From positions 1,302,001 to 1,366,000 of the forward strand of contig NZ_CP141614.1 in NCBI RefSeq assembly GCF_035593265.1: DNA of 64,000 bases, written 5' to 3'. Of this stretch, positions 52,254-60,333 are shown one piece after another. The translations under genes and the position numbers were made by a program. The notes beneath the pieces were generated by a model. The model did not search any database. It was not told the DNA's origin and worked only from the letters and a program-made list of their open reading frames with translations. The stretch's first letter is position 1; every line of letters starts with the position of its first letter. The stretch comes from Limnochorda sp. LNt. GTDB lineage: Bacteria > Bacillota > Limnochordia > Limnochordales > Geochordaceae.

Positions 52254-53096
52254 ATGATTCGCACCATTGCTCCGGCCGATCGGGCCCGCCTCGAGCAGGG
52301 CCTCAAGCGGTTGAAGCTGCGCCGCATCCGGGAGATGCTGGACGCCGTCAGCGAGCTGGCCCTTCAGGAAGAGCCCTCTTACCTCGACTTCCTGGCGTAT
52401 CTCGTGGAGGCCGAGGTGCAGGCCCGGGAAGCCACCCAGCGGGACAAGCGCCTGAAGGCGGCCCGCTTTCCCATGCTGCGCACGCTGGACAGCTTCGACT
52501 TCGCCTTCCAGACGTCGGTGAGCGCCCAGACCATCCGGGACCTGGCCACGCTGCAGTTCGTGGAGGCGCATGAGTCGCTTGTCCTCTTGGGGCCCCCGGG
52601 CGTGGGGAAAAGCCACTTGGCCATTGGCCTGGGCATCGAAGCCATCAACCGGGGCTACCGGGTGCTCTTCCTGACGGTGCAGGACCTGGTGCAGGAGCTG
52701 TACTCGACGCTTGCCGATGGCAGCACGACCCAGAAGCTGAAGGCCATTCTGGCGCATGACCTCATCATCCTGGACGAGCTGGGCTATCTGAAGATGGATG
52801 CCACCGCCTCGGATTACCTGTTTCAGCTGGTGGCCAAGGCCTATGAGCGGCGCTCGCTCATCGTGACGAGCAACCTGGAGTTCCAGGAGTGGGGATCGCT
52901 CTTCGATAGCCCGGCCACCGCCGCGGCGGTGCTGGATCGGCTGCTGCACCACGCCCACGTCATCACCCTCAAGGGCGAAAGCTACCGGATGCGCAGCCGG
53001 CTGGCGCCGCCCAAGGTCCACGGCACCCTGCCCGAAGGCTCGGCGGCCCCCGCCCTACGGGCGGGGGGCAGAGGGGAGGGAGGGACCCCCACGTAG
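52254..53096 (+). CDS. istB: IS21-type helper ATPase IstB
   Basis: 280 residues, DnaC-like AAA+ ATPase. LRRIREMLDAVSELALQE at the N-terminus, Walker A LLGPPGVGKSHLAIGLG, Walker B LIILDELGYLKMD, sensor 1 SLIVTSNLEFQEWG and the terminal LDRLLHHAHVITLKGESYRM are all standard IstB. ATG overlaps the istA stop by 4 bases. The C-terminal ~30 residues are a Gly/Ala-rich extension. Intact although its IstA is broken. Confidence 0.92.
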   Translation: MIRTIAPADRARLEQGLKRLKLRRIREMLDAVSELALQEEPSYLDFLAYLVEAEVQAREATQRDKRLKAARFPMLRTLDSFDFAFQTSVSAQTIRDLATLQFVEAHESLVLLGPPGVGKSHLAIGLGIEAINRGYRVLFLTVQDLVQELYSTLADGSTTQKLKAILAHDLIILDELGYLKMDATASDYLFQLVAKAYERRSLIVTSNLEFQEWGSLFDSPATAAAVLDRLLHHAHVITLKGESYRMRSRLAPPKVHGTLPEGSAAPALRAGGRGEGGTPT

Positions 53097-53169
53097 ATCC
53101 CGCCATCTACCTGGCCACGACTGCGGGATTTTCGTGGCCAAAAGTGCGGTTTTTCAAGTGGCCATTGAC

Positions 53170-53290
53170 ACCCGCCGGAACGGTTCTAGCGGCGCTGGCC
53201 GCCCTCGACGCGACGTGCGGCATCCCCGTCGACGTGGTGGACCTCGACGAGGCCTCTCCTTCCCTCAGAGAGCACATCAGCAAGCACTAC
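53170..53290 (+). pseudogene. MNT copy 3, 3' part
   Basis: After the duplicated CCCGC the gene resumes as CGGAACGGTTCTAG, where a base is missing relative to copy 2 (TTCTATG), and continues in another frame LAALDATCGIPVDVVDLDEA, then SPSLREHI. Its HEPN partner is reduced to the NFQS-type tail also seen after copy 2. Confidence 0.8.
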
Positions 53291-53435
53291 CGACCCGCGG
53301 TGAACTTTCAGAGCGTTTCATTTCCTCCAACAGGGCCGCGGGATAGCCGAAAGTCCTCTGCGGCCTGAAATCCCGTGCGACCAGGCCGACCCGCAAGCGC
53401 GTAGGGCTTTGCCGCGAGGTCCTGGTCAGTACGCT

Positions 53436-53881
53436 TCAACCGTATGTGCCGTGCTGGGCTTGCCGGTGCCGGATCCACGCAATCGCCCTGGCGAGCGACT
53501 CGGACACCGCGTCTGGTCGACAGCGCTTCACCGCGTCGGTTGCCGGTAGCCATTCATACCGGTCATGTTCGGCGTCCAGGACAACCTCCGCCTCAGGAGA
53601 TGCCTTGGCTACGAAAACGGCCCATTCGCCCGTACCGCACGGGGTGGCTTCGAGAGCGAGCTGCAGACCGGTCTCTTCCTTCAGCTCCCGTCGGGCGCAA
53701 CTCAGGACCGCTTCGCCGACCAAGCGGGATCCAGCGGGCGGTGTCCACGCCCAGTCGCCTTCGTATTCCGGTCCATGTTCAGCCCGATGCAAGACCAGCA
53801 CTCCAGCCCCTTGTACCCCTGTCGGTAGACCACCACCGCACAGCCAAAAGGCGGTTCTGAGCTTATCGGCTTACGTTCCAT
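53436..53881 (-). pseudogene. NUDIX hydrolase, frameshifted
   Basis: Starts MERKPISSEPPFGCAVVVYR at 53881 (GGAG 7 bases upstream). At about 53800, by an AAGGGG run, the frame shifts and continues VLVLHRAEHGPEYEGDWAWT. The NUDIX box is complete: G-x5-E-x7-REL-x-EE-x-GL in GSRLVGEAVLSCARRELKEE. The product would be a nucleotide-diphosphate hydrolase of ~148 residues. A single-base correction restores it, so an error in the sequence is possible. Confidence 0.78.
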
Positions 53882-53951
53882 GGCGTCCACTCCGGTTGCC
53901 CACCCTATACCCGACGAAGACGCTGGCCGAAGTTGCTTATGCGCGAGCATC

Positions 53952-55630
53952 CAGAACCTGCGCCAGTAGCTCAGCCGCCCTAATCAAAGGCCGGAGACGG
54001 CTGGGCCCACGAGGGTAGCGGGCGGAGGGGCTCTTTCTTTTTTTCGCTGGAAATGGGGGCGGCAAGCCTCCAGCAAAAGGAAAGCACCCCCGGGCGACGA
54101 AGACGATGGCCAGAACACGCGACCAGGGGGTGCTACAGCCGATGGGAGCCACGCCCTCCCACCGGCGGGTCCGACAGTTCGCCGCGTACATGGCCTCCAC
54201 CTTCTGCCTCGGCCGGCACCTGCGCGGCCTGCGGGATCGGCGCCGGCGGGTGGAGGTGCCCGGCTTCGTCATCGGCTGCGTGCTTTTGGTGGGGTCAGCC
54301 TGCGGGCCCGGTCGATGATGGAGCTGGAGCGCTGGGTGCGGGCCGGCGCCTTCCGCAAGCTGGTAGGACGCCACCGATTGCCGCTTCGGGACTGCCTTCG
54401 GGACTGGGCCATGGCCGCCGACGTGGCCTCGGCGTGGGCGATCAACGACGCCATCCTGGCCACGGCCCGCAAGAACAAGACCTTCCGGGGCGGCAGCGTG
54501 CATGGCTGGCATGTGGTGGCGCTGGATGGGACCGAGGTGCTGCGCACCCAGGCCCGCTGCTGTGCGGCTTGCCAGGTCTACCGGCATCGGGACGGGCGGG
54601 TGGAGTACGCCCACCGGGTCGTGGCGGCCCAGACGGTGCGCTGGCGGCATGGGGACGAGGGGGACTATCCGAGTCGGTGCAAGGGTCGGGACGTGCCGCC
54701 GGTGGTGTGGGGCATGGAGCCCCAGCGGCCGAAGGAAGGGGAGGTCGACGCTGCCCTGCGACTGCTTCGGCGCCTGCAGGGCACGCACGGGCATTTCTGC
54801 GACGTGGTCACGGTGGATGCCCTGTATGCGCAGGCTCCCTTCCTCGAGGCGGTGCGCGCCCTGGGACTGCACGTCGTGGTGCGCCTGAAGGACGAGCGCT
54901 ACGCGGTCGTCCAGGACGCAGCGGGACTGCGCCGGGGCCGCCGCTACGGCGAAGCCTTTGTCACCCGCATCGGCTCCTTTCAGGTGGAGGTGCGGGTGTG
55001 GGACAGCCCGGAGCTGACCAGCCGGGAGGGGCTCAAGCACCCTATCCGAGTCGTCTATGCCGAAGAGGAGCTGAGCTGGACGGAGCACCAGGGGACTGCC
55101 GTCTGGCACTGCAAAGCCCTTCGCATCCTGGAGGTGGCCACCACGCTGAGCCCGGCCGAGGCCAGCGGCCGGGTGGCGTGGGAGATCGCCCGATCCCGTT
55201 GGGGGGTAGAGATGAAGGCTTCCGGCAGCCGAAGCAGGAGTGGCACCTGGACCATGGCTTCCTCCACCACCCGACCGGCATGCAGGTGCTGTGGGCGTTG
55301 CTGGCCGCTGGCTACAACCTCTTTCAGCTCTTTCTGGCCCGCCGCATCCGCCGCCGCGGTCCGTGGGAGCAGACCGAGCGGGGCGTGGCCGAGCGGCTGC
55401 GGGCGGAGCTGCTGATCGGGGAGGGACCGCTGGGGCTGTATCTGGTCCCGGACACCAGCTGACCCTCCCGCCGGCGGGTGGGGGAAGCCGACCGGGCAAG
55501 CCGTATGTTGTGGAAGCCAGCCGGGTGGCCCCGGGGAGGGGGGGAGGTGCCCGGCTCGTTTTGTCCTTCTGACCCCCACCTCACCAATCAACTAACAACT
55601 TCTTACTGGTAAACACTGGCGCGATCTCTG
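53952..55630. mobile_element. IS4-like element, copy 2
   Basis: 1,679 bases, same ends as copy 1 in opposite orientation. Flanks GCGAGCATC (left) and GCGGGCATC (right) are a 9-base duplication with one mismatch. It lies just upstream of the NUDIX gene. Confidence 0.8.
54106..55462 (+). pseudogene. IS4-like DDE transposase, copy 2
   Basis: Same protein as copy 1. The central part (54315-55200) is open and has all the first catalytic motifs, including ATARKNKTFRGGSVHGWHVV and DVVTVDALYAQAPFLEAVRA. A one-base loss near 54295 and further indels near 55066, 55210 and 55232 break the two ends of the gene. The defects differ from those of copy 1, so a consensus of both would be intact. Confidence 0.78.
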
Positions 55631-55673
55631 GCGGGCATCGGCAAGGATTGCATGAGCCTTGACGGTGGGTTTG

Positions 55674-56252
55674 CTACGCAAGTCCCAAGCGGGCGGCTTC
55701 TTGGTCGACCTGGCGACGCAGGGTGCGCAGATCGGCGGCCCGCTGCCTGGCCCAGGCGCTGAGCTGCCGAGCTTGCTCCGCGATAAACGCACCGATGCGG
55801 CCGCCGGCATCGCGTACCGCCGCCTTGGCCTCCAGGCTTGCCGCTCGGCCCTCGCAAGCGATCAGCGTCAGCGTACGGGCGTGCTGCTGCTGGAGCCGCA
55901 GAACGGTGTCGGCCAGCCCCGGCACCCGCAGGCGGACGTCCTGGAGCAGGTGGCGCACCTGTTCGTACGCTGCGGAGACCGGGAGAACCGTTGCCGCGAT
56001 GTGACGGGCTTGCTGAGCGGCTCGGTGTAGCGCCCGCCTCTCGCCCTCGAACCAGACGTGCACGGCCCTCCACTGCAGGTCGCGCGCCGTCGGCCACACC
56101 GCCCGTACCCACCACGGGGAGCAGGGCATGGCCTGCAGGACGTGCCGTTCCTGCTCTGTCAGCCGGGCGGCGACCGCCTCCAGCCAATTCGGGACGGAGC
56201 TCAGGAACTCCTTTAGGGCCTGTTCGAAGCCGGCCATCCCGCTCACTGTCAC
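55674..56252 (-). CDS. hypothetical Ala/Arg-rich helical protein
   Basis: 192 residues, predicted mostly helical: MAGFEQALKEFLSSVPNWLE, RALHRAAQQARHIAATVLPV, LRLQQQHARTLTLIACEG and a C-terminal TLRRQVDQEAARLGLA. I do not recognise it. GTG 56252 or ATG 56237 are possible starts. Amino-acid composition looks coding. Confidence 0.5.
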   Translation of the reverse strand: MTVSGMAGFEQALKEFLSSVPNWLEAVAARLTEQERHVLQAMPCSPWWVRAVWPTARDLQWRAVHVWFEGERRALHRAAQQARHIAATVLPVSAAYEQVRHLLQDVRLRVPGLADTVLRLQQQHARTLTLIACEGRAASLEAKAAVRDAGGRIGAFIAEQARQLSAWARQRAADLRTLRRQVDQEAARLGLA

Positions 56253-56607
56253 GTACCCGCCCAGCTACGAGCAGTCCCATGATAGCATAATGTGACTTAC
56301 CTTTGCCGTCGGGCTGAAGCATCTCGTCCGACCTCCTGGGCCCCCTTTTGCCGTGCGCAGACCCGCATCTTGTCTGTCGAACACGGGTGCTCCAGCCAGG
56401 GAGGCTGTCGGGTATCAACTTTCTGCACGCCATGGACGAAAGAGGTACGGGATGCATTTGCTCGGCGACAGGGAGGATGGCACCGCTACAGCCCTCCTGT
56501 CCCAATACTGGGGGTTCTCCAACGCTAGTCGCTGGGCATGAACCTCTAGAGCTGAGGCTAGTGGAGATTAGACCGAGAGCTGAGAAGCACGGAGGTATGT
56601 CTTTTTC
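56253..56607. other. intergenic, nothing recognised
   Basis: Less GC-rich than average. No gene, element end or RNA signature that I can support. It may be debris of the polysaccharide cluster that follows. Confidence 0.4.
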
Positions 56608-56806
56608 ATGGGCGACACCTTCAACCCATTGCACCATCCTATCTGCCTTCACAGGCCTTTGAGGCTAACGCCGTTTTCGACGTGGCAGGAACATATCCCT
56701 TTCGCCATGTGCCTGGTTGATTTACTTCGGCCAAATTTGATCGTCGAACTGGGCACTCAGGGCGGAGATTTGTACTGTGCTTTCTGTCAGGCTGTCAAAG
56801 AACTAG
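56608..56806 (+). pseudogene. polysaccharide-cluster methyltransferase, 5' fragment
   Basis: LRLTPFSTWQEHIPFAMCLV then LIVELGTQGGDLYCAFCQAV is the start of class I methyltransferases found in O-antigen and rhamnan clusters (VELG.xxGxSY.AFCQAV), including SAM motif I. It stops where the IS630 element begins. Without the element the frame would meet a TAG a few codons later, so it was already damaged. Confidence 0.65.
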
Positions 56807-56872
56807 TAGTGCGTCCCACAAGTTCGTTCACTGCCGCGGGAGCGTCACAAGAGGAGCGAGAGGAAGATGCGG

Positions 56873-57199
56873 CTAGAGCTCCAAGAGAACCCAGCCGAAC
56901 TGCTCGGTCACCAGGCTGAACAGTTCGGCAAGGGTTCCCGTGAAGGGCGTGGGCTCCCACCCCCCGCGGTGGTTGGCCATGTCCAGCGCGTACCGGCCTT
57001 GGTCGATGCGGCCGAAGCGAAGGCGCGGCATCTTCTCGCCCCCCTCCTCCGCGTAGATGACCAGGTAACGGCCTCGGCTCAGCACGCCCAGGTGGGTGAA
57101 CCCCAGGGCCGTGAGGAGCTGTTGGATCTCCTCCCGGGCTGCCTCATTGAGGACTCGACGCACCTCGGGCCGGTCCCACCAAGGAGGCCTTGGTGGCAC
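56873..57199 (-). CDS. accessory protein of the IS630-type element
   Basis: 108 residues: PPWWDRPEVRRVLNEAAREE, then FTHLGVLSRGRYLVIYAEEG and LAELFSLVTEQFGWVLLEL. Not a transposase; I do not know its function. Its GTG directly follows the transposase TAA (TAAGTG), so it is translated by reinitiation. A partly conserved WDRPEV...GF region suggests a selected gene. Confidence 0.6.
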   Translation of the reverse strand: MPPRPPWWDRPEVRRVLNEAAREEIQQLLTALGFTHLGVLSRGRYLVIYAEEGGEKMPRLRFGRIDQGRYALDMANHRGGWEPTPFTGTLAELFSLVTEQFGWVLLEL

Positions 57200-58318
57200 T
57201 TATGCCACCGCCCTCTCCTGCATCGGGTACCCGCGGAAGGTCCACTGGAAGGGGTGACCCTCCTCGGTATTCCACCGGTCGATGAAGGCCAGCACGCGCG
57301 CTCGCAGATCCTCGGCGGAGTGGAAGTCCCCGTGCTTGAGGCACCGGCGCTGCAGGATGGAGAAGAAGATCTCCACCTGGTTCACCCACGACGCATGCCG
57401 CGGCGTGTACACGAACTCGAACTTCCCGCTGTGACGGGCGTTGAAGCGGCTCCACCGCGCCTGCGGGCCGTCGTGGTGGATGTTGAGGTTGTCCCAGATC
57501 ACGATGATCCGCGGCGCCTCCCGGTACGCCTCGGCGACCGCCTCCAGGAAGCTCACCAGGTCCTCCGCCGTCCGCGTCGGCCCGCAGCGGGCCGTGACGC
57601 GCCCGGTACGGATGTCGAAGGCGGCCAACAGCGACTGGGTCCCATGGCGGATGTATTCGTACTCGTAGCGCCCGGGCCTGCCGGGGATCGCGCGGCGCGT
57701 CTCGTGCTGGCGCTCCAGCGCCTGCATCCCGGTCTTTTCGTCGATGCACACGATGACGGCATCGTCCGGCGGGTCCCGGTACAGGCCGACGATGCGGTTC
57801 ACCTTCGGCTTGAAGTCCGGGTCGGGGCTGTGCAGCCACATGCGCACCCGGTGAGGCCGCAGGGCGTTTTGCTCCAGGGTCCGCCAGACGCTGCTCCGGC
57901 TCATCGCAAAGCCGAGCCTTCGTTGCACGGCATCGGTGAGGGTGTCGTACGTCCAGAGCGTCTGGCCTTCGAATCCGTAGTTGGCGGGGGCGTCGCAGGC
58001 CAGGGCGATCACCTCGCAGCGCTGCTCCGGGCCAAAGCGCGGCGGTCGCCCCGAGCGGGGCCGGTCGTAGAGGCCGGCGACGCCCGCCTCGAGGAACCGG
58101 TCCCGCCACTTGCGGACCGTCCGCCCCGTGACGCCGACGCAGGCGGCGACCCGGGCGACCGAGGAACGGTGGTGAAACAGCCCCCAGATGATGGAAGCCC
58201 GCAGCCAGAGCCGGTGCTCGACCTTCTGGCCGAACTTCCACTCCCGCAGCGCTTTGCGCTGGTCCGCGGTGAGCTCGGGCAGCGGCAGGTTCACCAGGCT
58301 TGCGCTCCGCCTCGCCAT
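57200..58318 (-). CDS. IS630-family transposase
   Basis: 372 residues. N-terminal helix-turn-helix VARVAACVGVTGRTVRKWRD, linker RPRSGRPPRF, and the DDE core: AVIVCIDEKTGMQALERQ (first Asp), IIVIWDNLNIHHDG (second Asp) and TPRHASWVNQVEIFFSILQR (Glu). Complete and apparently active. Length is normal. Confidence 0.92.
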   Translation of the reverse strand: MARRSASLVNLPLPELTADQRKALREWKFGQKVEHRLWLRASIIWGLFHHRSSVARVAACVGVTGRTVRKWRDRFLEAGVAGLYDRPRSGRPPRFGPEQRCEVIALACDAPANYGFEGQTLWTYDTLTDAVQRRLGFAMSRSSVWRTLEQNALRPHRVRMWLHSPDPDFKPKVNRIVGLYRDPPDDAVIVCIDEKTGMQALERQHETRRAIPGRPGRYEYEYIRHGTQSLLAAFDIRTGRVTARCGPTRTAEDLVSFLEAVAEAYREAPRIIVIWDNLNIHHDGPQARWSRFNARHSGKFEFVYTPRHASWVNQVEIFFSILQRRCLKHGDFHSAEDLRARVLAFIDRWNTEEGHPFQWTFRGYPMQERAVA

Positions 58319-58597
58319 ACGGGCAGCCGTGTCCGGGTCACCTTTGACCCCCGCGAACGTCTCCGGATCCCGTCGTGGCGCCAGTTCGCGCCCTTCGGCC
58401 GGACTCCTGCTGCCCTGCGGAATTTCTTGCCCGGCTGTGCCGGTTTAGGTTGTCAAGGAGCCGTCATGTCCAGGGAACGAACTTGTGGGACGTAGTACTA
58501 GCCAGGTAGTTCCAGTGCCGCAACATAACTCGCTATCCAAGCCTTCGGCTTTTTGGGCGCTCTTGAGGACAATCTCTATCTCATGTGACAGCTGGGC

Positions 58598-60319
58598 TCA
58601 TTCACTCGTGCGGGTTCCAAGTGAGAGTATCTCTTCGATTCTGCCCACTACAGGCATGACCCTCGGAGACTTCTCGCGCCCCGACACCAACGTCTTCCTT
58701 AGTTCGTCAAGAATTCGTAGTTGTCTTGGGGTCAGCGATGCTCCGCGCGCGATAGCCTTAAGCACTGCATCCAAGTCCATGTCGACCTCATCCAATAGCC
58801 CACGTCGAGCCATAGCCAGAGCTCGCAGTAACAAGGCTTCGGCTTCCACCGAGGGGTGGCGCAGGCGCTGCAGATCCGGAACGAGCACCTCAAGCTTTAA
58901 TGCTGGATACAGCTTCCTGAATATGCCCCTCTCATCCATGCTGGTGCGTTGCAGAACCTCACGGTAGGGAACCGGCACGGCAGCCGTACCGCGTAAACCT
59001 GGGTGTAGCCGTTGCATGGCGACCCACACATTTAGAGGTGCCACTTGATGTCCGCTCATTATCAGGCGCAACCACGCATCATAATCCTGTGCCCGAACTA
59101 ATGCAGAATCCATCCCACCAATACGCCTGAGGGCAGATGTCTTCAACGTCACTGTCGCACCGTGGAATACGTTACCCATACACTCCTGCGCAAGGAGCAT
59201 ATCGGAGGATACAGGGTATGCTGGAAACCAAGTGACCACTCGAGGAGGGTCACCTGTGAATACGACAGCCGACGAATACACCATGTCTATGTCTGGGTTG
59301 GCTTCCAAGAAGCTTATCTGCACCTCAAGCCTTCGAGGCAGAACTACGTCGTCGTCGTCGAATATGACTGTATATTTTCCGCTTACATACTCAAGGGCAG
59401 CATTAACTGCTGCCGCCTTTCCTTGATTATGCTGACGTAAAGACTTAATAACCGACGGATAAGCCGCCACGTACCGATTAATGATCTCAGGAGTTTGATC
59501 GGAACTGCCGTCGTCGACGATGATAATCTCTATATTCTCGTACGTTTGCTGTAGCCAACTATCAATCGATTCTCGCAAGAAAGACGCCCGATTGTATGTC
59601 GGGATAATAACGCTCACTTTGGGCAACTCACTTCGTGGGTCGCCTGTCTGAATGGGAGGAAGAAAGAACGCGCGTACGTCACAGTCTTTGCTTGGGGAGC
59701 CTTTATCATCAATCGCGATGCCACAGGCCAGCCAGTCATTGGGGATACCTTCCAACCAGATCGGTTCCTTCTGAAAGACCTCTCGGATAACACACTCCAA
59801 CTCGACCTTGGTCCATAGTCGACGGTGATCCCAATCGGGAATCGCGTATTCGTTCGGCACAGATATGAGAATACGTCCGCCATCCTTGACCAGGCGCCTC
59901 GCTTCGCAGAGAAGCGGATAGGGGTCAGAAACATGCTCTAGCACCTCAGCAAGTAGAACTGTGTCAAACGAACTGTCAGGCAGTCCCGTGCGCTGGCCAT
60001 CTGCTAGTCGAAACCTGCAGGTTGTCAATCCGAGCTCAGAAACCTTAGCCCTTCCCACCTCGACCGCAATAGGGTCCACATCCAGGGCGTAAACTTCGCG
60101 CCCAGCCATTGCGCAGGCTATGGCGAGATCTCCACTCCCTGACCCTATCTCCAGAACTCTTCCTGTCGTGTAGAGAGACATCTGTGTGATACGGATCATT
60201 TCTCTATGATTACGAGGCCTGCGCAGTGATTCGTACAGACGGCGCACCACCGGAGAACGCGCCCACGCCACCAGTTCTTCGTTGATGGTGACAGGTATAT
60301 CGGCCATTCGCACATACAT
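58598..60319 (-). CDS. methyltransferase-glycosyltransferase family 2 fusion
   Basis: 573 residues. Residues ~45-215 form a SAM methyltransferase (GRVLEIGSGSGDLAIACAMA, REVYALDVDPIAVEVGRAK, DTVLLAEVLEHV). Residues ~232-440 are a GT-A glycosyltransferase 2: VSVIIPTYNRASFLRESI, IIIVDDGSSDQTPEIINRY and DDDD as the metal motif (YTVIFDDDDVVLPRRLEVQI). The C-terminal 120 residues are helical. ATG 60319, or 60307. The gene is clearly AT-richer than its neighbours and is probably acquired. It likely builds a methylated surface polysaccharide. ISNCY-type copy 2 sits 15 bases upstream and may have separated it from its promoter. Confidence 0.88.
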   Translation of the reverse strand: MYVRMADIPVTINEELVAWARSPVVRRLYESLRRPRNHREMIRITQMSLYTTGRVLEIGSGSGDLAIACAMAGREVYALDVDPIAVEVGRAKVSELGLTTCRFRLADGQRTGLPDSSFDTVLLAEVLEHVSDPYPLLCEARRLVKDGGRILISVPNEYAIPDWDHRRLWTKVELECVIREVFQKEPIWLEGIPNDWLACGIAIDDKGSPSKDCDVRAFFLPPIQTGDPRSELPKVSVIIPTYNRASFLRESIDSWLQQTYENIEIIIVDDGSSDQTPEIINRYVAAYPSVIKSLRQHNQGKAAAVNAALEYVSGKYTVIFDDDDVVLPRRLEVQISFLEANPDIDMVYSSAVVFTGDPPRVVTWFPAYPVSSDMLLAQECMGNVFHGATVTLKTSALRRIGGMDSALVRAQDYDAWLRLIMSGHQVAPLNVWVAMQRLHPGLRGTAAVPVPYREVLQRTSMDERGIFRKLYPALKLEVLVPDLQRLRHPSVEAEALLLRALAMARRGLLDEVDMDLDAVLKAIARGASLTPRQLRILDELRKTLVSGREKSPRVMPVVGRIEEILSLGTRTSE

Positions 60320-60333
60320 TTCAGCTAGCCTAG

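Larger units (their letters stand above)
47328..52257 (+). pseudogene. istA: IstA transposase split by an inner transposon
   Basis: The 5' part (47328-48407) has helix-turn-helix KKVQVADRLGIDRGSVAKYW, then QAQVDWGHFGTLVVEG, RTLLFDDAKTVV and ESKGKVESMVKYVRRGF, the full Asp-Asp-Glu set. The inner element follows after MIRDD. Across the duplication the frame continues at 51880 as HYPHHQTRRQPAHPLQARFE and ends YRVDVERRDLSYYQEVAR at 52257, the normal IstA tail overlapping istB. The reading is unbroken once the insertion is removed, so the event is recent. Confidence 0.85.
47147..53169. mobile_element. IS21-type element carrying an inner transposon, inserted in MNT copy 3
   Basis: Left end TGTCCGTGGCCACAG and right end, read inward, TGTCAATGGCCACTTG. 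Each end carries three TGGCCAC-containing repeats, typical of IS21. The 5-base CCCGC is duplicated (47142-47146 and 53170-53174); removing the element rejoins the MNT gene as GGCATCCCGCCGGAACGG. About 6.0 kb, of which 3.46 kb is the inner element. Confidence 0.85.
56809..58495. mobile_element. IS630-type element
   Basis: 1,687 bases, ends GTGCGTCCCACAAGTTCGTT and, inward from the right, CTACGTCCCACAAGTTCGTT, flanked by the dinucleotide TA on both sides (56807-56808 and 58496-58497), as IS630/mariner elements require. The restored target is the palindrome CTAGTACTAG. Confidence 0.82.
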
